DNA of 64,000 bases from Dermatemys mawii (GCA_007922305.1 ML677460.1:1150509-1214508); one strand, 5' to 3'. Positions 15,119-26,074 are shown, counted from the stretch's first letter. The notes: generated from the letters alone by a model not told the origin. Numbers and translations: made by a program.

Positions 15119-16390
15119 CTAGGACTCCTTGCTATGCAGCACTAGACCAGAGGGGTCGCTAGTGGGCAACCCACACCATGGCTTCCTCCTTGCCCTCTCC
15201 AGACAGATCTCTGCTAGGCCATCCAGAGCACTGCCTGCTGGGTCAGGGAGAAGAACAGCGGTTCCCAGAAGCTCCTGGTGGAACTAAACACCCGTCCCCC
15301 CAACCATTAAGTTCCTGGAGGAGCTTTAAGGTCATCCCCCACCAGCCTGGAAGCTCCAGAGGGACTTCAACAGTTGTCTCCACCGCCATTAAGATTCTGG
15401 TGGAGCTAAGCACCTGTCCCACCCACCATTAAGCTCCTGGAGAAGCTTTAAAGTCGTCTCCCAGCAGCCTGGAAGCCCAGGGAGACCTTAACAGTCATCT
15501 CCACCTCTATTAAGCTTCTGGTGGAGCTAAACAATGTCCCCCCCGCCATTAAGCTCCTGGAGGAGCTTTAAAGTTGTCCCCCATCAGATTGGAAGCTCCA
15601 GGTGGACCTTAACACTCATCTCCACCGCCATTAACCTCCTGCTGGAGCTTTAAATTCTTCCCCCACCAGCCTGGAAGCTCCAGAGGGAGCTTAACATTAG
15701 TCTCCCGCGCCTGGAAGGTGCTGGTGGAGCTAAACACCCGTCCCTGTGACCATTAAGCTCCTGGAGGAATTTTAAGTCATCCCCCCCCAGACTAGAAGCC
15801 CAGGGGGACCTTAACAGTCATCTCCCCTGCCTGGAAGTTCCAGGGGGAGCTTAACACTCGTTCCCCCAGACAATAAGCTCCTGAAGAATCTTTAAAGTCG
15901 TCCACCACCAGCCTGGAAGCTCTAGGGGGACCTTAACAGTCGTCTACACTGCCATGAAGCGCCTGGTGGAGCTAAACACCCGTCCCCCGCACCATTATGT
16001 CCCTGAAGAACCTTTAAGGTCATCCCCCACCAGCCAGGAATCTCCAGGGGGACCTTAACAGTCGTCTCCACCACCATTAAGATTATGGTGGAGCTAAGCA
16101 CCCGTGCCCCCCGCCATTAAGTTACTGGAGGAGCTTTAAAGTCGTCCCCCACCAGCCTGGAAGACCAGGGGGACCTTAACACTTGTCTGCACAGCCATTA
16201 AGTTTCTGGTGGAGCTAAAAACCCATCCTCCCTCCATTAAGCTCCTGAAGGAGCTTTAAAGTCATCCCCCACCAGCCTGGAAGCCCAGGGGGACCTTAAC
16301 AGCCATCTCCACCGCCATTAAACTCCTGCAGCAGCTTTAAATCCATCCCCCACCAGCCTGGAAGCTCCAGGGGGACCTTAACAGTCGTCT

Positions 16391-16400
16391 NNNNNNNNNN
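16391..16400. other. Assembly gap of 10 N within the satellite
   Basis: The 47 bases before the gap (16344-16390) are identical to the 47 bases after it (16401-16447). This is expected if two overlapping contig ends were joined without merging. Confidence 0.9.
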
Positions 16401-18675
16401 CATCCCCCACCAGCCTGGAAGCTCCAGGGGGACCTTAACAGTCGTCTCCATCGCCATTAAGCTTCTGTTGGAGCTAAACACTCATCCCCCACACCCTTAT
16501 GTCCCTGGAGAACCTTTAAGGTCGTCCCTCACCAGCCTGGAAGATCCAGGGGAACCTTAAAAGTTGTCTCCCCCACCATTAAGCTCCTGGTGGAGCTTTA
16601 AAGTCGTTCCCCACCAGCCTGGAAGCTCCAGGGGGACCTTAACACTCATCTACATAGCCATTAAGCTTCTGGTGGAGCTAAACACACGTCCCCCGCCATT
16701 AAGCTCCTGGAGGACCTTTAAAATCGTCCCCCACCTGCCTGGAAGCCCAGGGGGAACTTTACAGTCGTCTCCATGGCCATTAAGTTTCTGGTGGAGCTAA
16801 ACACACGTCTCCCCCGCCATTAAGCTCCTGGGGGAACTTTAATGTCATCCCCCACCAGCCTGGAAGATCAGAGGACCTTTACGGTCCTATTCTCCACTGC
16901 CTGGAAGCTTCTGGTGGAGCTAAACACCTGTCTCCCCGACCATTAAGCTCCTGGAGGAACTTTAAAGTCATCCCCCACCAGACTAGAAGCCCAGGGAGAC
17001 CTTAACAGTTGTCTCCCTCGCCTGGAAGCTCCAGGGTGGGCTTAACACTCGTTCTGCCAGACAATAAGCTCCTGGAGAAGCTTTAAAGTCGTCCCCCACC
17101 AGCCAGGAAGCCCAGGGGGACCTTAACAGTCGTCTCCACCGCCATTAAGTTCCTGTAGGAGCTTTAAATGCGTCTCCCACAAGCCTCGAAGATGCAGGGG
17201 GACCTTAACAGTTGTCTCCCCCACCATTAAGCTCCTGGTGGAGCTTTAAAGTCATCCCCCACCAGCCTGGAAGCCCAGATGGATCTTTACAGTGCTATCC
17301 ATGACCATTAATCTTCTGGTGGAGCTAAACACACGTCTACACCATCATTAAGCTCCTGGAGGAGCTTTAAAGACGTCCCCCACCAGCGTGGAATCTCAGG
17401 GGGACCTTTACAGACCTATCCACCACCATTAAGCTTCTGGTGGAGCGAAACACACGTCTCAACGATCATTAAGTTCCTGGACGAGCTTTAAAGATGACTC
17501 CGACCAGCCTGGAAGTCCAGGGGGACCTTACCAGTTGTCCGCCCCGCCATTAGGCCTCTGGTGGAGCTCAAAGGTCATCACCCACCAGCCTGGAAGCTCC
17601 AGGGGGACGTTAACAATTGTCTACACCCCCCTTAAGTCCTGCTAGAGCTAAACTCTCATACACCCACCAATAAGCCCCTAGAGGAGCTTTAAAGTCCTCT
17701 CCCACCACCCTGAAAGCTCCAGGAGGACCTTACCAGTCATTTACACTGCCACTGAGCTCCTATAGGAGCTTTAAAGTCGTCCCCCACCAGCCTGGAAGCT
17801 CCAGGGGGACCTTAGCAGTTGTCGACACCCCCCCTTAAGGTCCTGGTGGTGCTAAACACTCGTTCCCCCGCCAATAAGCCCCTGGAGGAGCTTAAAAGTC
17901 ATCACCCACCAGCCTGGAAGCTCCAGGGGGATCTTACCAATGTCCTCCCCACCATTAGGCTTCTGTTGGAGCTCAGAGGTCATCATCCACCAGCCTGGAA
18001 GCTCCAGGGGGGACCTTAACAGTCATCTACAACCCCTTAAGGTCCTAGTGGAGCTCAACACCTGTCCCCCGTGCCAATTAGCCCCTGGAGGAGCTTTAAA
18101 GCCATCCCCGACCATGCTGGAAGCTCCAGGGGGACCTTAACAATCTTATTCACTCCCCTTAAGGTCCTGGTGGAGCTAAATACCCGTCTCCCCCGCCAAT
18201 AAGCCCCTGGAGGAACTTTAAAGTCGTCTCCCACCACCCAGAGCCCTGGGGAACCTTACCAGTCATTTACACTGCCGTTGAGCTCCTGTAGGAGCTTTGA
18301 ATTCGTCCCCCACCAGCCTGGGAGCTCCAGGGGGACCTTAACAGTCTTCACCCCCCTTAAGGTCCTGGTGGAGCTAAACACTCGTACACCCACTAATAAG
18401 CCCCTGGAGGAGCTTTAAAGTCCTCTCCCACCACCCTGGAAGCCAAGGGGGACCTTATCAGTTGTCCTCTCCGCCATTAGGCCTCTGGTGGAGCTCAAAG
18501 GTTGTCACCCCACATCCTGGAAGCTCCAGGGGGACCTTAACAATCGTCTACACTCCACTTAAGGTCCTGGTGGAGCTAAACACTTGTACACCCGCCAATA
18601 AGCCCTTGGAGGAGCTTTAAAGTTGTCACCCACCATCCTGGAAGCTCCAGGGGGACCTTAACAGTCGTCTACACC

Positions 18676-18940
18676 AGGAGTCTGCAAACTTTTTCCCCCA
18701 TGCCCCCTTTCCGCGGAGGAAAAAGTCTGGCAGTCCCCCAGGCGGGTATGTCCGCCGAAATGCCGCCGCAAAATCTGGAAGCTGCCGGCGGCGGTGGCAT
18801 TTCAGCGTGACAAAAATAGCCCACCCAGGAATTCGGCGGTATCCCAGGCGGGTTTGGTGGTGGCAACAGGGGCTCACGCACCCCCAGGGGTGCTCTCGCA
18901 CACCCCCGGGGGTGCGCACATCCTAGTTTGATGACCACTC
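18676..18940. mobile_element. Non-autonomous hAT-like MITE inserted in the satellite
   Basis: The left end GTCTGCAAACTTTTT and the right end GTTTGATGACCACTCC are imperfect inverted repeats. The interior (TATGTCCGCCGAAATGCCGC, a CGGCGGTGGCATTTC arm, ACAAAAATAG) matches the element at 25814-26074. The family has an internal inverted repeat centred on the GCCGCCG/CGGCGG arms. hAT class is inferred from the second copy, which has an 8-bp target duplication. Confidence 0.65.
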
Positions 18941-19533
18941 CACCTCCATTAAGCTCCTGGTGGAGCTAAACACCCATTCCCACCCCCACCAATAAGGCCC
19001 TGGAGGAGCTTTAGAGTCGTCTCCCACCACCCTGAAAGCTCAACGGGACCTTAACAGTCATTTACACGCATTTGAGCTCCTGTATGAGCTTTAAAGTCGT
19101 GTCACACCAGCCTGGAAGCTTCAGGGGGACCTTAACAGTCGTCTACACCCCCTTTAAGGTCCTGGTGGTGCTAAACACTCGTACCCCCACCAATAAGCCC
19201 CTGGAGGAGCTGAAAAGTCGTCACCCACCAGCCTAGAAGCTCCAGAGGGGACCTTATCAGCGTCCTCCCCACCATTAGGCCTCTGGTGGAGCTCAGAGGT
19301 CATCACCCACCAGCCTGGAAGCTCCAGGGGGAACTTAACTGTTGTCTACAGCCCCCTTAAGGTCCTGGTGGAACTAAACACCCATCCCCCTCGCCAATAA
19401 GCCCCTGGAGGAGCTTTAAAGCTGTCCCCCACCACCCTGGAAGCCAAGGGGGACCTTATCAGTGGTCCTCCCCCCATTAGGCCTCTGGTGGACCTTAAAG
19501 GTCGTCCCCCATCAGCCTGTTAAGTAGGAGGGG

Positions 19534-20280
19534 TGTCAGGATTGCCTCCCCACCCTGATACTCTAGGGTACAGATGTGGGGACCCACATGAAAAAAGAAC
19601 TAACCCCCCAAGCTTATTTTACCAGCTTAGGTTAAAACTTTTCCCCCTAGACTTCTCTTGTGTCTGGACCTGGTACGCTGCCACCACCAAACTAAGGCTA
19701 GGGTAGTTTGGAACCCTTCTTTCCCTTTCCACTAAACCCCCAAACTTATTCCCTCCCTGGGAAGCTTGAGAGAAAAGCCTCGCCTGATCCTGCGAGACGT
19801 GCCCAATCCAAAGCCAGGATCTTACACAATGGAAAACAAGCAGTCAGATTCTTAAAAGAAAGATTTTAATAAAAGAAAAAAACAGAAAGGAATAAATCCC
19901 TTATAACCATCAATAGAACAGCATCTACAATAATCAATAGTTACAGACAACCCCCTCCCCGAATTTCTCCTCCTGCTGAAGCTTACAGTATTAGAGAAAC
20001 ACAGAGATAAATTTCTACCAACTGAAGAGTTTTCCAAGTGATAAAAAGAAGGTAAACTTACTCACTACCTTACTTGATAAAAAACTGATAGTAGAAGAAA
20101 TAGGTGTGGTTCATCCCATAGCCAAGTTGAACAGGGCAGAGACCCAGAGAGAAACTGAAACTTAAAATCCTTTGTCTCCTGAGGAATTTCTCATTGGTCA
20201 GTTGTCCAACTCTCAGGTTACCTTTAGCTTTAACCCCTAACAGGTAAACACTAATTCTAGGCTACTTCATACTTATGACA
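19534..20280. mobile_element. Solo LTR, 747 bp, 5-bp target duplication AGGGG
   Basis: The element begins TGTCAGGATT and ends TTATGACA (TG...CA), flanked by AGGGG at 19529-19533 and again at 20281-20285. A 5-bp duplication and TG/CA ends define an LTR. No internal retroviral sequence or second LTR is adjacent, so it is a solo LTR. Orientation is unclear. It sits exactly between the satellite and the next repeat block. It is unrelated in sequence to the 1.4-kb LTR family elsewhere in the window. Confidence 0.75.
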
Positions 20281-20519
20281 AGGGGCATGGAAGATGTATT
20301 GGTGAGTGGGTAGCGGAGCTGCACAGCTAGCAGGATGGCTGTTGTAGAGGAGGAGCTGGTGGAGAGGTGCAGCTTGAGGAGAAGGCTGCAGAAGAACCCC
20401 ACACAGAGGCAGGGCAGTTGGATGTCAGAGCCCATAAGTTGCCCTCTACCTCCCACCCCACCATTTCCACACAGTCTGGTGGGCTTGTAAAACTGCAGAT
20501 GAACATTTGAACTCTGGGG

Positions 20520-20892
20520 CTGCACTGACCTTGGGGTTTTTGGAATTTTTGGGTGATTTTTGGGTTGCTGGACTCAAGTACCGAAGGGATGGGAAACAGC
20601 CCAGTTTGCTTGGGTGGGGGTGGGGGTTGTTCATTGTTTGTGTTATGAATTCTGTTTGTGGTGTTTTCCCAACATAATGCAACATTGTTTCTCTCTGTTA
20701 AGAGGCTTTTGCGTGTGCTTGTGAGAGGGGAAGTATTGCCTCTTACAGGCACTTGGAGGGTGGTATATATTTGTCCTAGGTCACTGGGTGGGGGTCAAGC
20801 CCATTTTGAATTGTGTTACTGGATCAGAACATCTAAATACTGAACCCGGCCTTGGTTGCTGCCAATTCTGATGGGCAGCAGGGTTACAGACA
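20520..20892 (+). mobile_element. Truncated old copy of the 1.4-kb LTR family (left arm copy)
   Basis: The segment matches the 3' part of the complete LTR at 51306-52777: shared blocks include GTGGTGTTTTCCCAACATAATGC-like sequence, GAGGGGAAGTATTGCCTCTTA, and the terminal TGATGGGCAGCAGGGTTACA. It is clearly more diverged than the three complete copies. The same fragment occurs inverted at 31505-31860. Confidence 0.7.
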
Positions 20893-21009
20893 TAGTTTAT
20901 TTAAAGCAAGGGAAGTCTGGGAAGGTTTCTGTTTGCAGGAAGCAACATGGTTTGGTCTGTTATTGTACTAAATGGGGAGGTGGTTGTTCGTAAAAGAGTA
21001 AATGCTGTG

Positions 21010-21082
21010 AATGAAGATGGGATTTGAACCCATTTGTGCAAAACACACTAGATTAGCAGTCTATCACCTTAACCACTCATCC
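21010..21082 (-). tRNA. tRNA-Ser(GCT)-like pseudogene
   Basis: The reverse complement shows GAGTGGTTAAGG (A box), an anticodon loop reading CTGCTAA, and GGGTTCAAATCCCATC (B box/T arm). This is serine isoacceptor GCT in type. Compared with the paralogue at 31295 about seven bases are missing between acceptor and D stem, and the acceptor strands do not pair. It is not a functional gene. Confidence 0.7.
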
Positions 21083-21104
21083 AAGCTAGCAAAGAAGGGA
21101 CATT

Positions 21105-21385
21105 GTGCCCTCTTATCTGCGTCTGCAGCCCCTCTCAAGCCACGGTCAAGAACCGGGGTTGGGAGTGGCACTGTGGCTTGCTGAGGAGAGGGGTATGAAC
21201 AGAGGTAAGGGGGGGGTGAGGTTGGGCCAGGGGCCCAGGTTGGGGGTCAGGTTGGAGAAGAGCTGGCAGCAGAGTGGGGCTGAGTGGTGCTCCTTCCCTG
21301 CCCTCATTGGGGGTTGGCTTGGGCCCTGAGGTGTCCCCATGAATGTGCCTCTGTCCCCACTAGGAGGCATGCCCCACATCTTGGG
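21105..21385. mobile_element. MITE-like element, left-arm copy
   Basis: It holds CTGCAGCCCCTCTCAAGCC, GAGTGGC-containing and GGAGGCATGCCCC blocks that match, inverted, the element at 30605-30900. The end carrying ATCTTGGGGG was then interrupted by the composite tRNA/CR1 block starting near 21386. Confidence 0.5.
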
Positions 21386-21387
21386 GG

Positions 21388-21475
21388 CCAGGATAACTCA
21401 GTGGTTAAAACATTGCCCTACAAAACCCAGCGTTGTGAATTTAATCCCTGAGGTTTCAGCTCTGCAGTGGGCTTG
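21388..21475 (+). repeat. tRNA-headed SINE fragment of the tortoise Pol III type
   Basis: GGATAACTCAGTGGTTAAAA, CTACAAAACCCAGCGTTGTG and AATTTAATCCCTGAGG have the layout of the tRNA-derived head of the turtle SINE (A box TAACTCAGTGG, B box-like TTTAATCCC). Family name is from memory. Confidence 0.6.
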
Positions 21476-21547
21476 ACAAAGAGAGATGGAGCCTAGCAGC
21501 TAAGAGCCACTCACAAGTGTCAGGCTGTCGTTAGGTGTTTTGCAGCA

Positions 21548-21623
21548 GGCGCCATGGCTTAGTTGGTTAAAACACCTGTTTTTTGTAAACAGGAGATCCT
21601 GGGTTCAACTCCCAGTGGTGTCT
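21548..21623 (+). tRNA. tRNA-Thr(TGT)-like gene, anticodon loop enlarged
   Basis: The sequence starts GGCGCCATGGCTTAGTTGG and ends CCCAGTGGTGTCT, matching vertebrate threonine tRNA throughout. The acceptor stem pairs. The anticodon stem CCTGT/ACAGG encloses nine instead of seven bases because of extra T residues, so it is probably a pseudogene although otherwise well preserved. The tRNA-Cys gene starts 20 bases downstream. Confidence 0.75.
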
Positions 21624-21643
21624 TGCTGGGGGCTTTCTGTGAT

Positions 21644-21715
21644 GGGGGTGTAGCTCAGTGGTAGAGTGTTTGACTGCAGATCAAGTGGTTCTTGGTTCAA
21701 ATCCAAGTGCCCTCT
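21644..21715 (+). tRNA. tRNA-Cys(GCA)
   Basis: 72 bases from GGGGGTGTAGCTCAGTGG to GTGCCCTCT. All four stems pair: acceptor GGGGGTG/TGCCCTC with G-T pairs, D stem GCTC/GAGT, anticodon stem TTTGA/TCAAG (one G-T) around CTGCAGA (anticodon GCA), T stem CTTGG/CCAAG around TTCAAAT. It is the best-preserved tRNA in the window and could be functional. No poly-T terminator follows directly; instead a CR1-type tail begins within about 15 bases. Confidence 0.8.
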
Positions 21716-21729
21716 TACAAGCTTTCTTT

Positions 21730-21806
21730 GGGGATTGGTCCTGCTTCAAGCAGGGGGTTGGACTAGATGATCTCCTGAGGTCCCTTCTAACCCTGCTAGT
21801 CTATGA
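21730..21806 (+). repeat. CR1-type LINE 3' tail
   Basis: GGGATTGGTCCTGCTTCAAG, CAGGGGGTTGGACTAGATGA and TCCTGAGGTCCCTTCTAACC, ending TCTATGATCA, are the canonical end of CR1 LINEs and of SINEs that borrow the CR1 tail. It stands immediately downstream of the tRNA-Thr/tRNA-Cys pair. Confidence 0.85.
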
Positions 21807-23058
21807 TCAGTGTTTAAACTGACCCCTACTGACTAAGCAGGGGGTAGTGATGCCAAAGCCCAGGGAAAGGGAGAACAAGTGCAGGGGCCCTGGCACCAGA
21901 ACCTTGGCCCCACCCTCTTCTGCCTGCAGCCCTGCGCTCTTCCACCCACAGCCCCATTTGCTAGTCACCTCTGTTCTATCCTGTCCCACCCAGCTCACTC
22001 CTTTACACACACCCCTGCTGTGGGCCCAAGGCCAGAGAAACTCTGTGCCCCTGCTGCAGCCCCTGAGCTGTAGGGGACAGTCAGAGTCCTCCAGACCTGG
22101 GGCGGCTGTTGGGGAAACTTTTCCAGGGGGCTGTTGTGTAAGTGTGTCCATGGCTGGATAGGAAGAATTCCTGGCCATTTCCCTACTGGCTGGATCCTGA
22201 CTGGAGTGTGCTTGTAGTTAATGACGGTGCTGTCCATTGTTAATTCCCTGCCATGACAATTCAGACACCCCCTTTCCCCATCTTAGCCCCAGAACATCAG
22301 TGACTCCAGCAGCAGGGGCAGGTTTTCTCGGGAGCACTGAGATTTTTTGGAGCATCAGTGGCTACTTTCTTTCCTCATCCTGGAGTAAATTCAACCTTTA
22401 CTTCCATCCTTGATGATTCACGGAATAACAACAGCAGCATGAAGAAAGAGGAGAGTGAATATCTCACTGCCAGAGGGAAGCTGGCCACGTCCCCTTTTTT
22501 TGACCATTGTCACTGGAGGAGAGAAGGTTTCAGTGGAATTGATGCTCTGGGTTAGGCAAGAGATACAGGAAGTTTTTTCTGTTCATGGCTCTGTGCAAAG
22601 GAAATCGTGTCCCTGAGTGAAAATGAGGAGGGAAATGCAACATTGTGGTGCCTAGACGTCCCTATAGGATTAGCGTAGGAAAAGTTCTCAAGCAGCGTAT
22701 TTCTTACTTTGCCCATCTGTCAATTTTGAGGATTATGGATGGAAATATTTTGCCAGCGGGTTGTGTGTTTGCACAGAAACTGACATTTACCAACAAATAC
22801 GTCATTCTTCCCAGCCTGCCTAGTCCGCTGGTGGTGAGTTTAGAAGGACACAGTCACTCTTCCCTGTTCCTATACCAGGCCTGTGCTCTCCATGCTGCCC
22901 ACTTCCCACAATTCTGGGATCCTTCCCTGATCTCCCACCAGACCTCTCCCCTCCTCCTCCCACGATCCCTTCCCAAAACCATCCAACTCCCCTGCTGGCA
23001 GGATCCTTCCACCTTCCTTTCATTTCTTGCCTCCCTTCTGAGCAAAAGCCCTGTACTG

Positions 23059-23130
23059 TTCCCAAACCAGGAACTGAACCTGAACCACCTTGGGGAACAC
23101 CAGGAATGCTGACCACTAGGCCGTATAGGA
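23059..23130 (-). tRNA. tRNA-Glu(TTC)-like, decayed
   Basis: The reverse complement runs from TCCTATACGGCCTAGTGG to GTTTGGGAA. The layout TCCYATA-GGYCTAGTGGT, the loop TGTTCCC (anticodon TTC) and the T arm GGTTCAGTTCC match glutamate tRNA. Acceptor pairing has one mismatch and the T stem is weakened. Probably a pseudogene. Confidence 0.65.
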
Positions 23131-23299
23131 CTGGGAGAGCCAAGCTTCTCTAAGGGCAGGTCTACACTACGTGCCAGATCAGCAAGTCGTGATTGCTCAC
23201 TGAGGGATCTATTTATTGCATCTAGTCTAGACATGATAAATCAGTGCTTTTATCCCTGGGCACTCTCCTGTTGACTCTGATACTCCAGCATCATGACAG

Positions 23300-24310
23300 G
23301 TGTGAAGTTATAGAACAGCCTTCCAAAGTGAACAGTGGGGGCAAAAAACCTAATTGCCCTCAAGATTGAGCTTGATACTTTTATGTATGGGGCATAGGCA
23401 TGAACTTTTCCTGGTCCTGGCGGTGCTTGCCCCTGGCCTGGTCCTCATTTCAACCTCTTCTCCAAAGTCCCCATCCCAACCCCACCCGCCCCTAATGGAT
23501 CCTTCCCCAAATACCCACCCCAGCCCCACCTCTTCCTGGAACACATTGTGTTCCCCCTTCTCCCACTGCCATGAAACAGCTGTTTTGCAGTGCCAAGAGC
23601 TGAGAGCTAGGGGGAGAAGGTGGGTCACTGCACACTCAGGGAAGGAGGCAAACCAGAGGGGGCAGAGGGAAGGGAGCTGTCACTGGGTGGAGAGCACCCA
23701 CCAATTTTTCCCTATGGGAAATCCCCAAATAAGTCATCCAGTAGATTTTTGCCCCATATCGCTAAGTGGCCTCTTCAAGGATTGAATTTACAAGCCTGGC
23801 TTTAACAGGCCCATGCTTAAACCACTGAGCTATCCCTCCTCCTCCTCAGTCTCAGCACTTATGGGATGGGATGGTGGGATGGGACTGCCTACAATGGCAT
23901 TTGGCCTTTCTGTGTTTGCTAGCAGCAAAAATCTCCAACAGGCAGAGATGGGAGAATAGGTGGGAGGGCTCAGGGTTACTGCAGAGAATTCTTTCCCAGG
24001 GGTCTTCCTGGTGCATCTTGTCCACATGCTCAGAGTCTAACCCATACTTGGGGTTGGGAAGGACCCTGGGGATTTTTCACCTTCCTGTGCATCATGGAGC
24101 ATGGGTCACTTGCAGGTTTAAACTAGTGTAAATGGTGGATTCTCTGCAACTTGACATCTTTAAACCATGACTTGAAGACGTCAGTAACTCATGCAGATAT
24201 TAGGGGATCTATTATAGGAATGGGTGGGGTCTTTTGGCCTGTAAGGTGCAGGAGGTTGGACTAGATGGTCATGCTGTTCCCTTCTGACCTTAAAGGCTCT
24301 GAGCGTAAAA
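23300..24310 (+). mobile_element. CR1 LINE 3' fragment interrupted by nested elements
   Basis: The left part (ATAGAACAGCCTTCC, GTGGGGGCAAAAAACCTAAT) and the right part (GGGTTACTGCAGAGAATTC, CACATGCTCAGAGTC, GGAGGTTGGACTAGATGG, CCCTTCTGACCTTAAAGG) belong to one CR1 3' end. Between about 23395 and 23860 it is split by a palindromic non-autonomous element (centre near GAAACAGCTGTTTTG at 23574) and a minus-strand SINE. Confidence 0.7.
23725..23838 (-). repeat. tRNA-headed turtle-type SINE, minus strand
   Basis: Reverse complement GGGATAGCTCAGTGGTTTAA, then GCCTGTTAAAGCCAGGCTTG and TTCAATCCTTGAAGAGGCC. It is the same family as the fragment at 21388 and better preserved. Confidence 0.65.
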
Positions 24311-24519
24311 GGGAAACGGAAGTAAAGAAAAAATTTTAAAAAGTAAACTGAACACTGTAATAAGAGGATGACTCCAACAGCTCACTGTACAGTCCCACCC
24401 CTTTCTCCCTGCACCGGTTGTTGAATGACCTGCTGGGATTTGGGACATTAATTTTCTAATTCCATTGATAAACTGATACAGCGTGACTGAAATCCCAGGT
24501 CAAAAAAGCAGCATAACCC

Positions 24520-24592
24520 TGCATTGGCTGGGAATCAAACCCAGGTCAACTGCTTGGAAGGCAGCTACACTCACCACTATAGAAAGCACCTT
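24520..24592 (-). tRNA. tRNA-Gly(TCC)-like pseudogene
   Basis: The reverse complement has TATAGTGGTGAG, the anticodon arm GCTGCCTTCCAAGCAG (anticodon TCC) and the T arm CTGGGTTTGATTCCCAG, then CCAATGCA. The 5' acceptor strand has been replaced (no TGCATTGG partner), so it cannot form a normal acceptor stem. Confidence 0.7.
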
Positions 24593-25369
24593 GCCTATGT
24601 GCCACTTATGATTGCTGAATGACTCACTCCCACAGAGGTAAAGAGATGCCTGGAGGCAGCCTGTCAGCTAGGAGCAGAGGCAGGTTCCCAGAGAGACTAA
24701 GAGATGGGGACATGAGCTCTGCATCCCAGCCTGAGGTGACTCCATCCCCATCCCTGACCTTAGAGAAGGGAACTGAAAATCAATTACCATAATGACAAAC
24801 TTTATTCCCGAAGGAAGGAGACAGCTCCCTTTAAAGCACAGTTTGTGCTGGTTCCTGCTACTTACAGATGGTTTTGCTGCTGCTGCTGATTCCAATCCTT
24901 GGGTTCTGCCCGGATAAGGAAGGATTCAGCCTGTCACTCAAGTGAAGATGGGAGATGATGTTTTTGACAGGGATGGCTGCCTCATCTAAAGGGTGTTTGT
25001 CAGTCACCTTCTAATCTGGTGGGTGCTCGGTACATGCAGGCAGCCCCCACTCCTGGGTCTCTCCCGGGGAAATAAAGTTTCTACACAAAATATCAAAACT
25101 TTTCACCAAAAGTAGGGAGAGAAAATGGCCATGAGGGGCCAGCACCTAAGGAGTGTAACACAGCACCATTCTTAAGGGGTAAGCCATTATTTTGTATCAA
25201 GGTCCAAAACTGTTGGTCAAGGTTCAGTCAGTGTGGCCTCCACTGGTGCAAAGGATTTGCACACAGTTATCATAATACAGTGATGCGGGAGTTATGTGTT
25301 CAAACCTCATCTAGAGCAGCAGTCTTAGGGAATTTGATAGCAGCCTTCACCTACTCAAAGGCAGGTTGC

Positions 25370-25675
25370 AAAGAGGATGGAGCTCAGCTGGTCTCAGTGG
25401 TGGCAGATGACACAACAACGTGCAATGGTCTCAAGTTGTAGTGGAAGACATTTAGGTTGGAAATTAGGAAACATTATTTCACTAGGAGGGTGGGGATGCA
25501 CTGGAATGGGTTACCTAGGGAGGGAGGTGGCATCTCCATCCTTAGAGGTTTTTAAGGCCCGGCTTGACAGAGCCTAGGCTGGGATGAGTTAGTTGCTGCT
25601 GGTCCTCCTTTGAGCAGGCGGTTAGACTAGATATCTCCTGAGGTCTTTTCCAACCCTGAGACTCTATGATTTCAA
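25370..25675 (+). mobile_element. CR1 LINE 3' end in copy C1
   Basis: AGAGGATGGAGCTCAGCTGG, TGGTCTCAAGTTGTAGTGG, TTTCACTAGGAGGGTGGG, AGAGGTTTTTAAGGCCCGG and CTCCTGAGGTCTTTTCCAAC are the CR1 end. The same insertion is present at the equivalent place of copy C2, so it predates the duplication. Confidence 0.85.
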
Positions 25676-25813
25676 GGGCCAGACTGGTAAACTACCAGAC
25701 TGAACAAGCCATGTTATCAATGGTGGCACTAGGATTGAAGGATTATATCACATTATAAAGAATTGTAAATAAAAATGTAATCTGCACTTGAGCTTTCTGT
25801 TGTCTTCTAGAAG

Positions 25814-26074
25814 AGTGGTCCTCAAAGTTTTTTGGCTGCGGCCCCTTTTCGCAGCGTGGCGTCCGCTCGTGGCCCCCAGAGTATGTCTGCCGAAATGCCG
25901 CTGAACAGAAAGCTTCCGCTTTCTGCGGTGGCATTTCGACAGTACAAAAATAGACCACCCGGGAGTTTGGCGGTCGCCTGGGCGGGATCGGCAGCAGTGC
26001 CAGAGTCTTGTGCACCACCAAGGGTGGCCTCATGCACCCCTGGGATGTGCACACCCCACTTTGAAGACCACTGC
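25814..26074. mobile_element. hAT-like MITE with 8-bp target duplication
   Basis: The ends AGTGGTCCTCAAAG and CTTTGAAGACCACTGC are imperfect terminal inverted repeats. TCTAGAAG (25806-25813) and TCTAGAAA (26075-26082) flank it, and the paralogous segment has a single TCTAGAAA at 57953-57960 (reverse strand) with no element. The interior matches the copy at 18676-18940. Terminal repeats beginning near CAGTGGT and an 8-bp duplication fit the hAT superfamily. Confidence 0.85.

Larger units (their letters stand above)
15256..19520. repeat. Degenerate ~120-bp satellite array (about 35 units)
   Basis: Each unit carries CCAGCCTGGAAGCTCCAGG, GGGACCTTAACAGTCGTC, a CATTAAG motif and either TCTGGTGGAGCTAAACACC or TCCTGGAGGAGCTTTAAAG. 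Successive CCAGCCTGG landmarks at 15341, 15463 and 15583 give a period of 120-122 bp, built of two diverged ~60-bp halves. AGCTCC and GGAGCT form small inverted arms in each half. The array is interrupted by a MITE-like insertion (18676-18940) and a 10-N gap. Toward the right the unit changes to a CCCCTTAAGGTCCTGGTGG variant, so two subfamilies are present. Open frames inside it are artefacts. Confidence 0.9.
20520..22960 (+). repeat. Left arm of an imperfect inverted duplication
   Basis: This segment reappears in reverse orientation at about 29420-31860. Matching landmarks are the LTR fragment, a decayed serine tRNA gene (21010-21082 versus 31295-31376), a MITE (about 21105-21385 versus 30605-30900), the block with GCAGGGGCCCTGGCACCAGA, and the block with CTGACATTTACCAACAAATA. 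The mid-points of all pairs fall near 26.2 kb, so the two arms are roughly symmetric around an 6.5-kb spacer. The arms diverge right of about 22960. Confidence 0.85.

Noticed and set aside
16296..18237. Short frames within the satellite
   Set aside because: Repetitive translations of the satellite unit, with no independent support.
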